A stretch of DNA of 40,728 nucleotides from a virus. Below, one piece after another: positions 1 to 8,023 of this stretch. Position 1 is the first letter of the stretch, and each line of letters opens with the position of its first letter. The notes below the pieces were generated by a model that saw only the letters and a list, made by a program, of their open reading frames with translations, was not told the DNA's origin and did no database searches. The stretch is taken from the IMG/VR virus record IMGVR_UViG_3300025138_000097, positions 1-40,728 of that record; one strand, 5' to 3'. The position numbers were made by a program, and so were the translations under genes.

Positions 1-469
1 TCAATCGCCACTCTGCTGTAGCCTCTTGTCCTATTAGTCCCTCACCTGTAGTAGATGAAAAAATCGGACAGGGAGTCCCAGCAAATTTCATCGAATCAAA
101 CACGTTTCTATTTTGGCACATTAAAGCAACTGCTGCGACCTTCATACCCATATCATATAATACTTTAGCATTCTTTAATCTTACACAGTTTTCGTCATTG
201 TAGACTTGTCCTGTGCTTATACCTATTATCTGTGTTTGTACTGCACCAGCTACACCTACTGTACATAAATCTGAACCACTTGCGTTAATGCTAGGGCTAA
301 TTGCACTAGGAGGGTTTGTCTTTACTGTACTCTTAGCATTTGTACTTGTTGTTACTGTGCTGTTACTTGTACTGTTAGTTACTATAGGGTCAGCAGAATG
401 TGCTACTCCTACTAAGAAAATTAAGACTACAAATCCAGCAAATAAATTGTTACGCAATCTGTTAGACAT
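1..469 (-). CDS. Secreted protein, partial at window edge (paralogue of the gene at 35,359-35,925)
   Basis: The ATG at 469-467 lies directly after the TAG stop of the upstream gene, and the reading frame runs open to the left edge, so the C-terminus is missing. About 156 residues are visible. They begin with a signal peptide (basic MSNRLRN, hydrophobic core, predicted cut after AHS near residue 25). A Thr/Ser/Asn-rich stretch follows, then a conserved block with PPSAISP, SDLCT, ENC, a GMKVA segment and a Cys-Gln pair. The same elements in the same order occur in the secreted protein at 35,359-35,925. The product is expected in the periplasm or envelope. I do not recognise a named family. Its place directly after the fibre cassette matches the second copy, except that there four oxygenase genes intervene. 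Confidence 0.8.
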   Translation of the reverse strand, partial: MSNRLRNNLFAGFVVLIFLVGVAHSADPIVTNSTSNSTVTTSTNAKSTVKTNPPSAISPSINASGSDLCTVGVAGAVQTQIIGISTGQVYNDENCVRLKNAKVLYDMGMKVAAVALMCQNRNVFDSMKFAGTPCPIFSSTTGEGLIGQEATAEWRL

Positions 470-844
470 CTAAGCTGTACTAATCCATCCAACTGAATTA
501 TCTGCTTGATAAGCATCTTCATCCCAAATTACTTTTTCTGAAGGTGGTTCTCCTAATGGAGACACATAATCATCATTAGCATTTAAGCTCCAAGAAGCAA
601 AAGGTTTATCTGTTATAAATTTATCCTTTGCTTCATCATAAACATAATCTATACCAGCATATTGTTTTCTAATGTTGTTGTTATATGAAGTCTGTATATA
701 TGTACCAGCTCCAAATAAAGCAACACAAAATGCAATACCAACTGCTTCTGATTCGTTCCCATCACTATCAAGACAATCAGAATTGCCTATAACATTAACT
801 GCTGTTACTACGTTGTTTTCATCCAATGTTGCAAAGTGTGCCAT
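470..844 (-). CDS. Short fibre-associated protein typical of marine phages (copy 1)
   Basis: This 124-residue protein starts MAHFATLDENN and contains DGNESEAVGIAFC, QTSYNNNIRKQYAGI and a C-terminal Trp-rich part. Proteins of this pattern occur widely in marine myo- and podoviruses close to tail-fibre genes. Their exact role is not established. A fibre accessory or virion component is an inference from position. It lies 8 bases after the glycine-rich adhesin gene and abuts the secreted-protein gene. A paralogue at 38,202-38,606 is nearly identical over the first half and diverges towards the C-terminus, as expected for a host-facing variable end. Confidence 0.8.
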   Translation of the reverse strand: MAHFATLDENNVVTAVNVIGNSDCLDSDGNESEAVGIAFCVALFGAGTYIQTSYNNNIRKQYAGIDYVYDEAKDKFITDKPFASWSLNANDDYVSPLGEPPSEKVIWDEDAYQADNSVGWISTA

Positions 845-852
845 ATATACTC

Positions 853-1830
853 CTAATTTTGAAATTTGTAACGAATAATAACAACACCAGAACCACCGTT
901 TGCGGAGTTAGAGTTACGACCACCACCAGCACCACCACCTAAGTTTGCACTACCAGCTTGGGCTTGAGCTTGACTTGATACTGGATGTCCAGCAACAGCC
1001 CCTCCTGCACCACCATTACCACCACCACCAGAACCACCTGATGAAGCTCCAGCTTGACGGCCACCACCGCCTCCACCACCACCAGCATAAGTTACATTAG
1101 AGCCTGTTATATCAGAAACTGCTCCGTTTCCACCAGCTCTACCAGAAGCACCATTTTGGCCAGCAGCACCTTTACCGCCACCACCACCAGCACGTTCATT
1201 ACCTGCAGCTTCACCACTACCACCAGAATTACCTTGGCCTGAAGCACCGCTACCACCAGAGGTTGGGTTGTCTCCACCTCCACCACCACCAGAACCACCA
1301 CTTGCACCATTAGTAAAGTATTTACCACCAGCACCGCCACCAGTAGATGTTGTTCCTAAACCTGATGAGTTTGCACCATTAGAACCAGGATTTCCTGAAG
1401 AACCGCCACCACCAACTGTGATTGTATATGATTGAGCAGAAAGAGTTATGTTAGCAGCTTCTAGCATACCTCCAGCACCTCCACCACCTGCATAACCACC
1501 ATTGAAATGTGGGCCACCAGAACCACCACCACCAGCAACAACTAATACTTCTGCAACTGCATTTCCAGCTGCATTACCAGCAGCACTTACAGCAAATGTT
1601 CCTGAAGAATTAAAAGTGTGAACTTTAAAATTACCATCAGTAGCTACACTACCACCTGAAGCAGTTACATACAGTGCATTACTAGTTCCATAAAAATCAC
1701 TAAGCTGTATTTCACCTGAACCTGTAACTCCACCCTTTCCATAGTATTCACTAATTGCTATAGGGTTAGAGCCACCATACTCCGTTTGTATTTCACTAAA
1801 TTTAATTTGTCCACTACCTTGTATAGCCAT
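853..1830 (-). CDS. Glycine-rich tail adhesin (copy 1)
   Basis: This protein has 325 residues. A short non-repetitive N-terminus with SGQIKFSEI and ISEYYGKGG probably attaches it to the fibre. Around residue 50 a beta-rich segment begins. From about residue 95 there are long runs of Gly separated by short Ala/Ser/Asn linkers. The C-terminus is SGVVIIRYKFQN. Gly runs of this kind resemble the polyglycine-II sandwich of T4-like gp38 receptor-binding adhesins (family knowledge). Receptor binding at the fibre tip is inferred. The start codon overlaps the stop of the fibre gene (TAATG), so the two are translationally coupled. The paralogue at 38,615-39,562 keeps both ends and replaces the Gly-rich middle. 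Confidence 0.75.
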   Translation of the reverse strand: MAIQGSGQIKFSEIQTEYGGSNPIAISEYYGKGGVTGSGEIQLSDFYGTSNALYVTASGGSVATDGNFKVHTFNSSGTFAVSAAGNAAGNAVAEVLVVAGGGGSGGPHFNGGYAGGGGAGGMLEAANITLSAQSYTITVGGGGSSGNPGSNGANSSGLGTTSTGGGAGGKYFTNGASGGSGGGGGGDNPTSGGSGASGQGNSGGSGEAAGNERAGGGGGKGAAGQNGASGRAGGNGAVSDITGSNVTYAGGGGGGGGRQAGASSGGSGGGGNGGAGGAVAGHPVSSQAQAQAGSANLGGGAGGGRNSNSANGGSGVVIIRYKFQN

Positions 1831-3335
1831 TATTTAGCCTCCAGTTTTTCTACTTTCGCAGTAAGCTCCTTGATTGCCTCTACTAATAAACCAATTGTTT
1901 GGTCGTACTGTAAGACTTTATATTCTTTACCATCATCGTGCTTTAAAGGGAGTTCTTTTTCTGATACTGCGGAAGGTAATACTTTTTCAACATCCTGTGC
2001 AATTAGACCTGCTGATTTTTTATCATCTGCGTTATAAGTAAATGTAACACCATTTAACTGATTAACTTTAGATAATGCATCTGTAATTGGCTCTATGTCG
2101 TGCTTCAATCTTTCATCTGAGATAGTAGTTGAGAAAGCAATTACGTCAGCATCAACGTGTAATTCAGCAGAAGCATTAAGCCTCATATATTCAGAACCAT
2201 TTATATGCCATTCGTGAGTAGCAGTACCAATTGCCGCAAAGTCATTAGTATCTCTACCAATGTGCGTAACACCTTTTCTCAAGTCACCTAGTGATTCTGA
2301 TAAGTGAGCATTGTCAATTGAGTCATCTGTGTAATGCTCAGAGTTAATTGCATTGTCTACTAACTTTGCACCATTTATAGCATCGTCAGCTATATGTGCA
2401 TTGTCAATACTTCCGTCAGCGTAATGCTCTGAGTTAATTGCATTATCTGCAATTTTAGTACCATCTACAATGTCTGCTGCTAAGTGTTCTCTGTCAATAC
2501 TTCCATCAGCATAATGTTCACTGCCTATAACTCCATCAGCAATCATATCTCCGTGATTAATTGCATCATTACCAATCTTAGCTGCGGTTACTGCGTCATC
2601 AGCAATGTGTGCTGTGTCAATAGAGCCATCAACATACTGAGAAGAGTCTACAGAATTTGCTGCTAACTTAGCTAAAGTAACTTGTGAGTTTCCAATATGT
2701 GCTGTTTCTATTGAACCATCTACATATTGATTTGTACTAACACTATTTGTACTCATCTTAGCTAGAGTAATTTGTGCATCAGCAATGTGGGCTGTGTCAA
2801 TAGAAGCATCAGTATAGTGTTCACTATTAATTGCATTGTCTGCAATCTTAGCTCCTGTGATTGCATCTGCTGCTATCGAAGCTGTACCTACTGTAGTCCA
2901 ATCTAAGACACCTGAACCATTTGTAAGTAACACCTCATTAGCATTACCATCATCATTAGGAAATACTAGCGTGTAACTAGCATTAGCTGAATGTGGTGGA
3001 CTTTGTAATTTTATTCCATGTGAATTTTGTGAACAGTTTAATTGAATGTAACCATCTGCCGAGCTACCATCACCTTTTGCTATTGGTTGGTCTAATTGTG
3101 TTTGTACTGCTGATGTAACACCATCTAATCTATTTAATTCAGCAGCATCTGTTGTTATAGCTGTGCCACTAATCTTCCATTGACCAGCAGTAAGGTTAGG
3201 CTTAATAGCAGTTGTGCCATCAAGTAAGTTGTCTACATTATCTAAATTTGTATTTAATTTTGTACCCCAAGTATCCGCAGAAGCACCAACCTCTGGCTTT
3301 ACAAGGGAGAAAGTAGTAGTTGTTGTATCTGCCAT
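1830..3335 (-). CDS. Tail fibre with C-terminal S74 intramolecular chaperone (copy 1, complete)
   Basis: This 501-residue protein has three parts. The N-terminus (residues 1-110) holds [15 protein letters not shown] and is probably the virion-binding part. From about 150 to 350 there are degenerate repeats of the type [18 protein letters not shown], suggesting a trimeric beta-helical shaft. The last ~100 residues are a peptidase S74 / endosialidase-type chaperone with [40 protein letters not shown] and a terminal coiled coil. In this family the chaperone trimerises the fibre and then cuts itself off between Ser and Asp, here Ser406-Asp407. The fibre acts in host recognition. The gene ends in TAATG with the adhesin start. 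A second, right-truncated copy lies at 39,562-40,728. Confidence 0.88.
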   Translation of the reverse strand: MADTTTTTFSLVKPEVGASADTWGTKLNTNLDNVDNLLDGTTAIKPNLTAGQWKISGTAITTDAAELNRLDGVTSAVQTQLDQPIAKGDGSSADGYIQLNCSQNSHGIKLQSPPHSANASYTLVFPNDDGNANEVLLTNGSGVLDWTTVGTASIAADAITGAKIADNAINSEHYTDASIDTAHIADAQITLAKMSTNSVSTNQYVDGSIETAHIGNSQVTLAKLAANSVDSSQYVDGSIDTAHIADDAVTAAKIGNDAINHGDMIADGVIGSEHYADGSIDREHLAADIVDGTKIADNAINSEHYADGSIDNAHIADDAINGAKLVDNAINSEHYTDDSIDNAHLSESLGDLRKGVTHIGRDTNDFAAIGTATHEWHINGSEYMRLNASAELHVDADVIAFSTTISDERLKHDIEPITDALSKVNQLNGVTFTYNADDKKSAGLIAQDVEKVLPSAVSEKELPLKHDDGKEYKVLQYDQTIGLLVEAIKELTAKVEKLEAK

Positions 3336-3353
3336 GCGTTTACTCCGTTATAT

Positions 3354-3644
3354 TTAAAAAGTACCTTGCCATACTCGAAACTTGTCAAACTCACCACTTA
3401 GTATGTTTTTTTTGACAACATCTTTTCGAGCCTCTATATCATCCCATCTTACTCCTGCATCCTTGCACCATTGAGCCATGATGTGTAAAGGTATAGTGCC
3501 TACCAGTTTATTATCACCAGTAAAACCTATCTTAGCCTTTCTTAAATCTTCTGCTCTGTCTAGGCTAGGTTGTGTATCAAATGTACGTGCAACTTCAATT
3601 TTATCTTCTTTTCGGTTGTACTGTACTTGTTCTTTTATTTTCAT
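3354..3644 (-). CDS. Conserved small protein between capsid and fibre genes
   Basis: This 96-residue soluble protein is charged and contains LDRAEDLRKA, LVGTIPLHIMAQWCKDAGVRW and a C-terminal SGEFDKFRVWQGTF. Small proteins ending in a similar F-R-x-W pattern occur next to capsid genes in other marine podoviruses, but I cannot name the family or role with confidence. It is the first gene after the strong terminator that follows the capsid gene, so it probably depends on read-through or its own promoter. An AAAGGG element lies upstream of its ATG. Confidence 0.7.
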   Translation of the reverse strand: MKIKEQVQYNRKEDKIEVARTFDTQPSLDRAEDLRKAKIGFTGDNKLVGTIPLHIMAQWCKDAGVRWDDIEARKDVVKKNILSGEFDKFRVWQGTF

Positions 3645-3654
3645 AGTTACCCTT

Positions 3655-3692
3655 TATAAAAGTGTGGGAAGTTTAAGGAGGACTCCCCACAC
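3655..3692 (-). terminator. Rho-independent terminator after the major capsid gene
   Basis: In minus-strand RNA, GTGTGGGGAG (3692-3683) pairs with CTTCCCACAC (3671-3662). This gives ten pairs with a single G-U and an 11-base loop, followed by TTTTAT. It lies 16 bases beyond the capsid stop codon and before the 96-residue gene. Such a terminator would help keep capsid mRNA abundant relative to the downstream fibre genes. Confidence 0.85.
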
Positions 3693-3707
3693 CATTATTC
3701 TACATTA

Positions 3708-4667
3708 TTATGATGTAGAACAGTCAGCAACTAAACCTGATGCTTTTTCATTTTTAGAAATAAGCGTTAGTTCAGTCAATACTTGACGTTTAGTTGAGTC
3801 ACCAGTTTTAGCTAACTCTGTATTCTTAGTTGGTCTAAGAACACCACAACCCCACATATCAGATTGCATAATCCAAACATCACGACCTCTGTTTTCACGA
3901 GTAGGTGTAAATTCTACTGTACCCCATGGAGTAACGTAGATGTCTACAGCCTTAACAACAGTTTTACTTGTTGCTTCGATGTGAGAACGTTGGTTGTTGT
4001 AACCTGTAAACGCTAGAGCTTTGTTCATCTGGAATGAGCTAAGATACACAGTATCTGGCTTACCACCATTTGTCCAAATAGACTCCATGACAGTATCAAA
4101 GTCTGCTTGTGTAAACACAGTCTGAGTTCCATCAGTTCTAGCTGTATTACCCGGAACAGTTCCAGTCGGATTTGCTCCGCCTGAACCACCAATGTTTGCA
4201 ACATTAGTTTTTACATATGCTCCACATCCTGCTAACTCACGTGCTGCTGATGCTGAACCTGCCTCGTACTTATTGTTATCAAACAAAGCTTTTTCAATAT
4301 CTAGCTTTTGTTCTTTAGCAATTTTAAGCACTTGGTAAGCCATCTCTGCTGCTCTACCTGCTTTATCAAGACCTTCGTCTGTATCAGGAATTATCACTGC
4401 GTTTTTAAAAATTTGAGAATAATTTCCTAAACGAGTCGTGGCTACACGAGCTTCGCCTGCTGTATCATCACCTTCAATGTGAGCATTTGCTGCACTTGCA
4501 CGTAATGTATCAGTCTGCCACTCATGGTATGTGTTACTTGCTTTTACTTTTTTTGTAGATGAATAAAAGGGAGTTTCTTCAGGAGAGATGTCATAAATAA
4601 CATTCTCTAAGTCTTCTCTTAGACCCTTTACATCATAACTGTCGAACGTGTGGGCTGGTTGAGCCAT
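3708..4667 (-). CDS. Major capsid protein, SU10-like (DUF5309 family)
   Basis: This 319-residue protein forms the icosahedral shell. The N-terminus carries the family signature TFDSYDVKGLREDLENVIYDISPEETPFYSS followed by TYHEWQTD. Other parts typical of the HK97-fold SU10 capsid proteins are the helix with EMAYQVLKIAKEQKLDIEKAL (about 110-135), a Gly-rich insertion (about 160-180), QADFDTVMESIWTNGG and the C-terminal STKRQVLTELTLISKNEKASG. The length fits the family. It follows the scaffold gene by 12 bases and is followed by a strong terminator, both usual for this gene. Confidence 0.92.
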   Translation of the reverse strand: MAQPAHTFDSYDVKGLREDLENVIYDISPEETPFYSSTKKVKASNTYHEWQTDTLRASAANAHIEGDDTAGEARVATTRLGNYSQIFKNAVIIPDTDEGLDKAGRAAEMAYQVLKIAKEQKLDIEKALFDNNKYEAGSASAARELAGCGAYVKTNVANIGGSGGANPTGTVPGNTARTDGTQTVFTQADFDTVMESIWTNGGKPDTVYLSSFQMNKALAFTGYNNQRSHIEATSKTVVKAVDIYVTPWGTVEFTPTRENRGRDVWIMQSDMWGCGVLRPTKNTELAKTGDSTKRQVLTELTLISKNEKASGLVADCSTS

Positions 4668-4679
4668 AGTATTTCTCCA

Positions 4680-5675
4680 TTATGTATTTTGTAAAATTAG
4701 ATTCAGAGCATCATCAATTGAGCCTGATTCCTTGAGTTTTGCCTGTTGGCGTGAACGAATTTTTGCAGTTGGAGTTGCTACTTTTTTAGCACCGGGTTTT
4801 ACGACAGGTCTCGCAGACTTAGTTTTAACTACTGCCTTTGATTTGCCTGAGATAATATCCTGATACTTCATAGCATCGTGTAATACTTTTATAGCTCGAT
4901 AGTCAGATATGTCTGAAATTTCCTCAGTTGTGTAACCATACTGAGATTTACCTGTATTGACTAACTGTTCCCTTAACTTGCTGCCTTTTGTAGAGTCGGC
5001 AAACTCAGGGATTTCTTTTTGTAGTATTTGCATCTGTTCTTGTAAATAAGCTTGTTTAGCGTTCTGTTGGGCAACACTATTTTGTTGTGATGCCTGTTGG
5101 AGTTGTGCCATTTGCTTATCATGATTAGCCTTTTGCTCCTCATACTCAAGATTTTTTTGCATGTACCCGATTGGGTCAGCATCAAATTCTGCTTTCGTAG
5201 GTTTAATTGGCTCTGGTGCAAATCCACCATTTTGGAGCTGTTGGTATAATTCAGCCATCTGCTGTCTTTCGTTATTCAAGGCTGTGTAAACTGCTTCAGC
5301 TTCTTTCTTTTGTGCTGCAACATCTTGCATACCTTGTTGGACGTACTTTTGTCCACTATAGCCTTGCTTTAAGTCATCTAAGGATACCTGTTCTTCCTGT
5401 CCATTTACTTTGACAGAATATCTATCAGGCTCTTCTTGACTGGCTTCCTCTATTGGGTCTTCGTCATCCTCAGAGTCAGAGGCTTCAATTTCTGCAGCTT
5501 CTTCTTCTGTTATTTCTTCTTCATCTTCAACTTCATCAATAACATCAGCCTCAGCAGTAATTTCTTCTGTTTCCTGAGATTCTTCTATTATTTCTTCAGT
5601 TGTTTCTTCAGGCATAAGTATGCTTGATACAGCACTGTCTATGTCTGTTATTGGGTTTTCAGTCTCGTTAGCCAA
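4680..5675 (-). CDS. Head scaffolding protein
   Basis: This 331-residue protein has no globular signature but the classic scaffold composition. A very acidic, Glu-rich N-terminus (residues 17-85) is followed by an SVKVNGQEEQVSLDDLKQGYSG module. A long Gln/Ala-rich coiled coil spans about 105-235, and a basic Lys/Arg-rich C-terminal tail covers about 275-320. Scaffold proteins bind the inner face of the capsid protein through a basic C-terminal helix (family knowledge). It sits between portal and capsid genes, which is the normal place. I did not see a protease for its removal in this block. Confidence 0.85.
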   Translation of the reverse strand: MANETENPITDIDSAVSSILMPEETTEEIIEESQETEEITAEADVIDEVEDEEEITEEEAAEIEASDSEDDEDPIEEASQEEPDRYSVKVNGQEEQVSLDDLKQGYSGQKYVQQGMQDVAAQKKEAEAVYTALNNERQQMAELYQQLQNGGFAPEPIKPTKAEFDADPIGYMQKNLEYEEQKANHDKQMAQLQQASQQNSVAQQNAKQAYLQEQMQILQKEIPEFADSTKGSKLREQLVNTGKSQYGYTTEEISDISDYRAIKVLHDAMKYQDIISGKSKAVVKTKSARPVVKPGAKKVATPTAKIRSRQQAKLKESGSIDDALNLILQNT

Positions 5676-5687
5676 GGTACTGTACTC

Positions 5688-5930
5688 CTATTTAAGTTTT
5701 CGATTGTGCATTACTTCATCCGTTTTGATGGAGTCGAAATAATCATCAATCTTTCTAATGGCACATATCATATGATGTGCCTCCTCTCGCTGTTCTGTAC
5801 TAGAATCAGCGTCTACAAAAACAGCAACTTGCTGCTCAGTAATCTCTTGTAAGGCTAATTGAAACGTGTCATCAGCCTGTAATGTCTTCATTCTAGCAGA
5901 TTTTTCAACAATTGAAAGTTTCTGTGCCAC
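5688..5930 (-). CDS. Small protein between portal and scaffold genes
   Basis: This 80-residue, mostly helical, charged protein (MAQKLSIVEKSARMKTLQADDTFQLALQ...) has no signal peptide or metal motif. Its start overlaps the stop of the portal gene by one base, and the scaffold gene follows 12 bases later, so expression is coupled to head assembly. Short helical proteins at this position are common in SU10- and P22-like head modules, but I do not recognise this one. Confidence 0.7.
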   Translation of the reverse strand: MAQKLSIVEKSARMKTLQADDTFQLALQEITEQQVAVFVDADSSTEQREEAHHMICAIRKIDDYFDSIKTDEVMHNRKLK

Positions 5931-8023
5931 TAGAACCTACCTCCTGTTACTGCTTGTGCTGGTGATTCTTGTGGGTATCTAGCTTGTTCTTGTGCTGCTT
6001 TAATTTGAGCTGTATCAACAGAAGTACCATATTTACCTAATATTTCTGCTACTTTAATCATTAACTCTTGGTCAAGTGCATCTCGCTCTCTGTCATCTAC
6101 TGCAATAGCTTTTTGTGCGTCAATCTGCAATTTAATCATGTTCATTTCTGCAGCTTTATCTGCTTTATATTGTTCAGCTTGTACAAGAGCCTCACCATCT
6201 GTCATTTCAGGATTTTCTTGTGCTTGTTGTTGTTGCTGTTGTATTAGCTGTTGTTCCATCTCTGGTGTCATTGGATTAAAGTATCTGTCAATGTTACGTA
6301 CACCTTGTAAAGCCAACATATCGCCTAGTGTATTACGTATTCCTGTCATAGTAACTAAACCATTGCCATTTCCATATTGATTCCATATTTGCAATTGCAT
6401 CTGTAGTGCTTGATTAAGTGCTGCATGTCTTTCACCTTCTTGCCCTGTACCAACACCAACATTTACGGACATATCCATGTCTGTATTCCATACTCTTGGG
6501 TCAACTGGTTGAAAATTACCATGCAAACGCATGAGGGTCTCTTCACAACTGTTTTCTACTAAAAGATGTAACATTAGCTTAAATAATCTTTTCATGCCAC
6601 CTTCGGCAATATTTCGAGCCATAACTTCTATTTGTGCTGACCCTTGTTGTGCTTGGAGGCGAGCTGCAGTAGCTGAGGTATTTTGTAAGGCATCAGGGTC
6701 AAGACCCATAGATGCTCGGCTTACACCAGATTTAGCTTCAACAGCATCGTCCATGTATTGCATCGCAGTTAATACCTGACCTGCGACAAAAGGAGTTGCA
6801 ATATCTACCAAGGCTTGTGGTGACTTCATTCTTACAAGTCCACCAATTTCATTGTTCATTAAATCATCAACATTAACTTGTCCTTGTACGTAACCTTGTC
6901 TTGGCGAATTTGTTAGTGCTACGTTATCCATCATTCCTCTAAGCATTGCTGTAGAAGAGTCTTGGTCATTCATAAGTAAATCAGCTACGCTACGACCAAA
7001 GAATGTGTGTGGCTCAGGGTCTACTTCAAATACTGCAAATGGAACATCACCATATGGTTCACACTCTAATACTTTGTTATCACCACCTGCCATTAATATT
7101 CTGTACATAATAGCTACACCAGTACCTTCCTTATCCATTTTCATGTACGCTTCTGTAACAGAAACTTTTTTCATTGATACATCAGCAGATTGGTCTTCTT
7201 CATCTTGCTCATAGCCTTTACGCTCAAATGCTTCAGAATCTGTAAAAGTGTCATCTGAGCTTAACCCTGACAAATTAGATATTTCTTCAAAGTCATATCC
7301 CATTTGTACTAAATCACTAACTCGCATTTCTGTACGATGAGCTACAATTAAAGCATCATCTACACTTTTTGCGTTTCTGTCTACAATAAACTCTTCAGGT
7401 GGTACTGACTCCATTTGCAAATTACCTGTGTTTTTTTCGTGACTTATTTTTAAAGAATGCATAGGTACTTCTATTTCTACACCCATTTCGTCCATTTCCA
7501 TTTCTACTTCAACAGAATGTTCTAATACTGTAACGTCTTCATCATCGACAATAGCTATCATTTCTTCTTCAGTAACGTTTGTGTATGAATGTATTTCAGC
7601 TTCTTTATTATCTTCCCACCATATTTTGATAACACCAGTTTTTTTAACTAATGCATCATGTATAGCATCAGTTAACAATCTGTAGCCATCTAGTTGCTGA
7701 AATTTCCAATGTGCATACTTTGTAGCTTGTTCAGCACCTAAAACATCTTCTTGACTTGTAGGTATAAATTCTACAGGGTTTTCAGAAGATAAAAACACAC
7801 GCATAAGACTAGGCTTTATAGCACGAATAGTATCTCTTACTTTAGTTGACACTATTCTAGAACGACCATCTTCTTGACCAATATCTACTTCACCTTCAAA
7901 GTAACGTTGAGACTTTATTCTGTCTTCAGCTATTTCGCTTTCTACAAATGATACTGCAGCATCTAAAGCATCTTTGGCTATGTTTTGAACTTCATCATCA
8001 GTCATTTTCTTTAGTTCTGCCAT
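5930..8023 (-). CDS. Portal protein (P22/SU10-like)
   Basis: This 697-residue protein would form the dodecameric DNA gate at the capsid vertex. It is recognised by length and by its pattern. The N-terminus has DRIKSQRYFEGE and RIVSTKVRDTIRAIKPSLMRVF. HWKFQQLDGYRLLTDAIHDALVKKTGVIKIWW follows near 105-140. Later come ESVPPEEFIVDRNAKS, FFGRSVADLLMNDQDSSTAMLRGMMDN and GVSRASMGLDPDALQ with TAARLQAQQG, all found in long P22-like portals. A Gln-rich barrel-like C-terminus (IQQQQQQ near 600) follows. It abuts the ejection-protein gene upstream (one-base overlap) and is followed by the scaffold and capsid genes. Confidence 0.9.
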   Translation of the reverse strand: MAELKKMTDDEVQNIAKDALDAAVSFVESEIAEDRIKSQRYFEGEVDIGQEDGRSRIVSTKVRDTIRAIKPSLMRVFLSSENPVEFIPTSQEDVLGAEQATKYAHWKFQQLDGYRLLTDAIHDALVKKTGVIKIWWEDNKEAEIHSYTNVTEEEMIAIVDDEDVTVLEHSVEVEMEMDEMGVEIEVPMHSLKISHEKNTGNLQMESVPPEEFIVDRNAKSVDDALIVAHRTEMRVSDLVQMGYDFEEISNLSGLSSDDTFTDSEAFERKGYEQDEEDQSADVSMKKVSVTEAYMKMDKEGTGVAIMYRILMAGGDNKVLECEPYGDVPFAVFEVDPEPHTFFGRSVADLLMNDQDSSTAMLRGMMDNVALTNSPRQGYVQGQVNVDDLMNNEIGGLVRMKSPQALVDIATPFVAGQVLTAMQYMDDAVEAKSGVSRASMGLDPDALQNTSATAARLQAQQGSAQIEVMARNIAEGGMKRLFKLMLHLLVENSCEETLMRLHGNFQPVDPRVWNTDMDMSVNVGVGTGQEGERHAALNQALQMQLQIWNQYGNGNGLVTMTGIRNTLGDMLALQGVRNIDRYFNPMTPEMEQQLIQQQQQQAQENPEMTDGEALVQAEQYKADKAAEMNMIKLQIDAQKAIAVDDRERDALDQELMIKVAEILGKYGTSVDTAQIKAAQEQARYPQESPAQAVTGGRF

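Noticed and set aside
213-473. Plus-strand open frame with hydrophobic repeats
   Set aside because: It is antisense to the secreted-protein gene at 1-469, which has a signal peptide and a paralogue. The plus frame has no ribosome site.
853-1830. Collagen-like protein (possible substrate of prolyl hydroxylases)
   Set aside because: The Gly-rich regions are runs of Gly with irregular linkers, not Gly-X-Y triplets with Pro. A collagen helix is not supported. Hydroxylation by the oxygenases is still possible but cannot be argued from this.
1830-3335. Diversity-generating retroelement as the cause of fibre variation
   Set aside because: No reverse transcriptase gene and no template repeat with adenine-directed changes. 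The two fibre copies differ by block replacement and repeat number.
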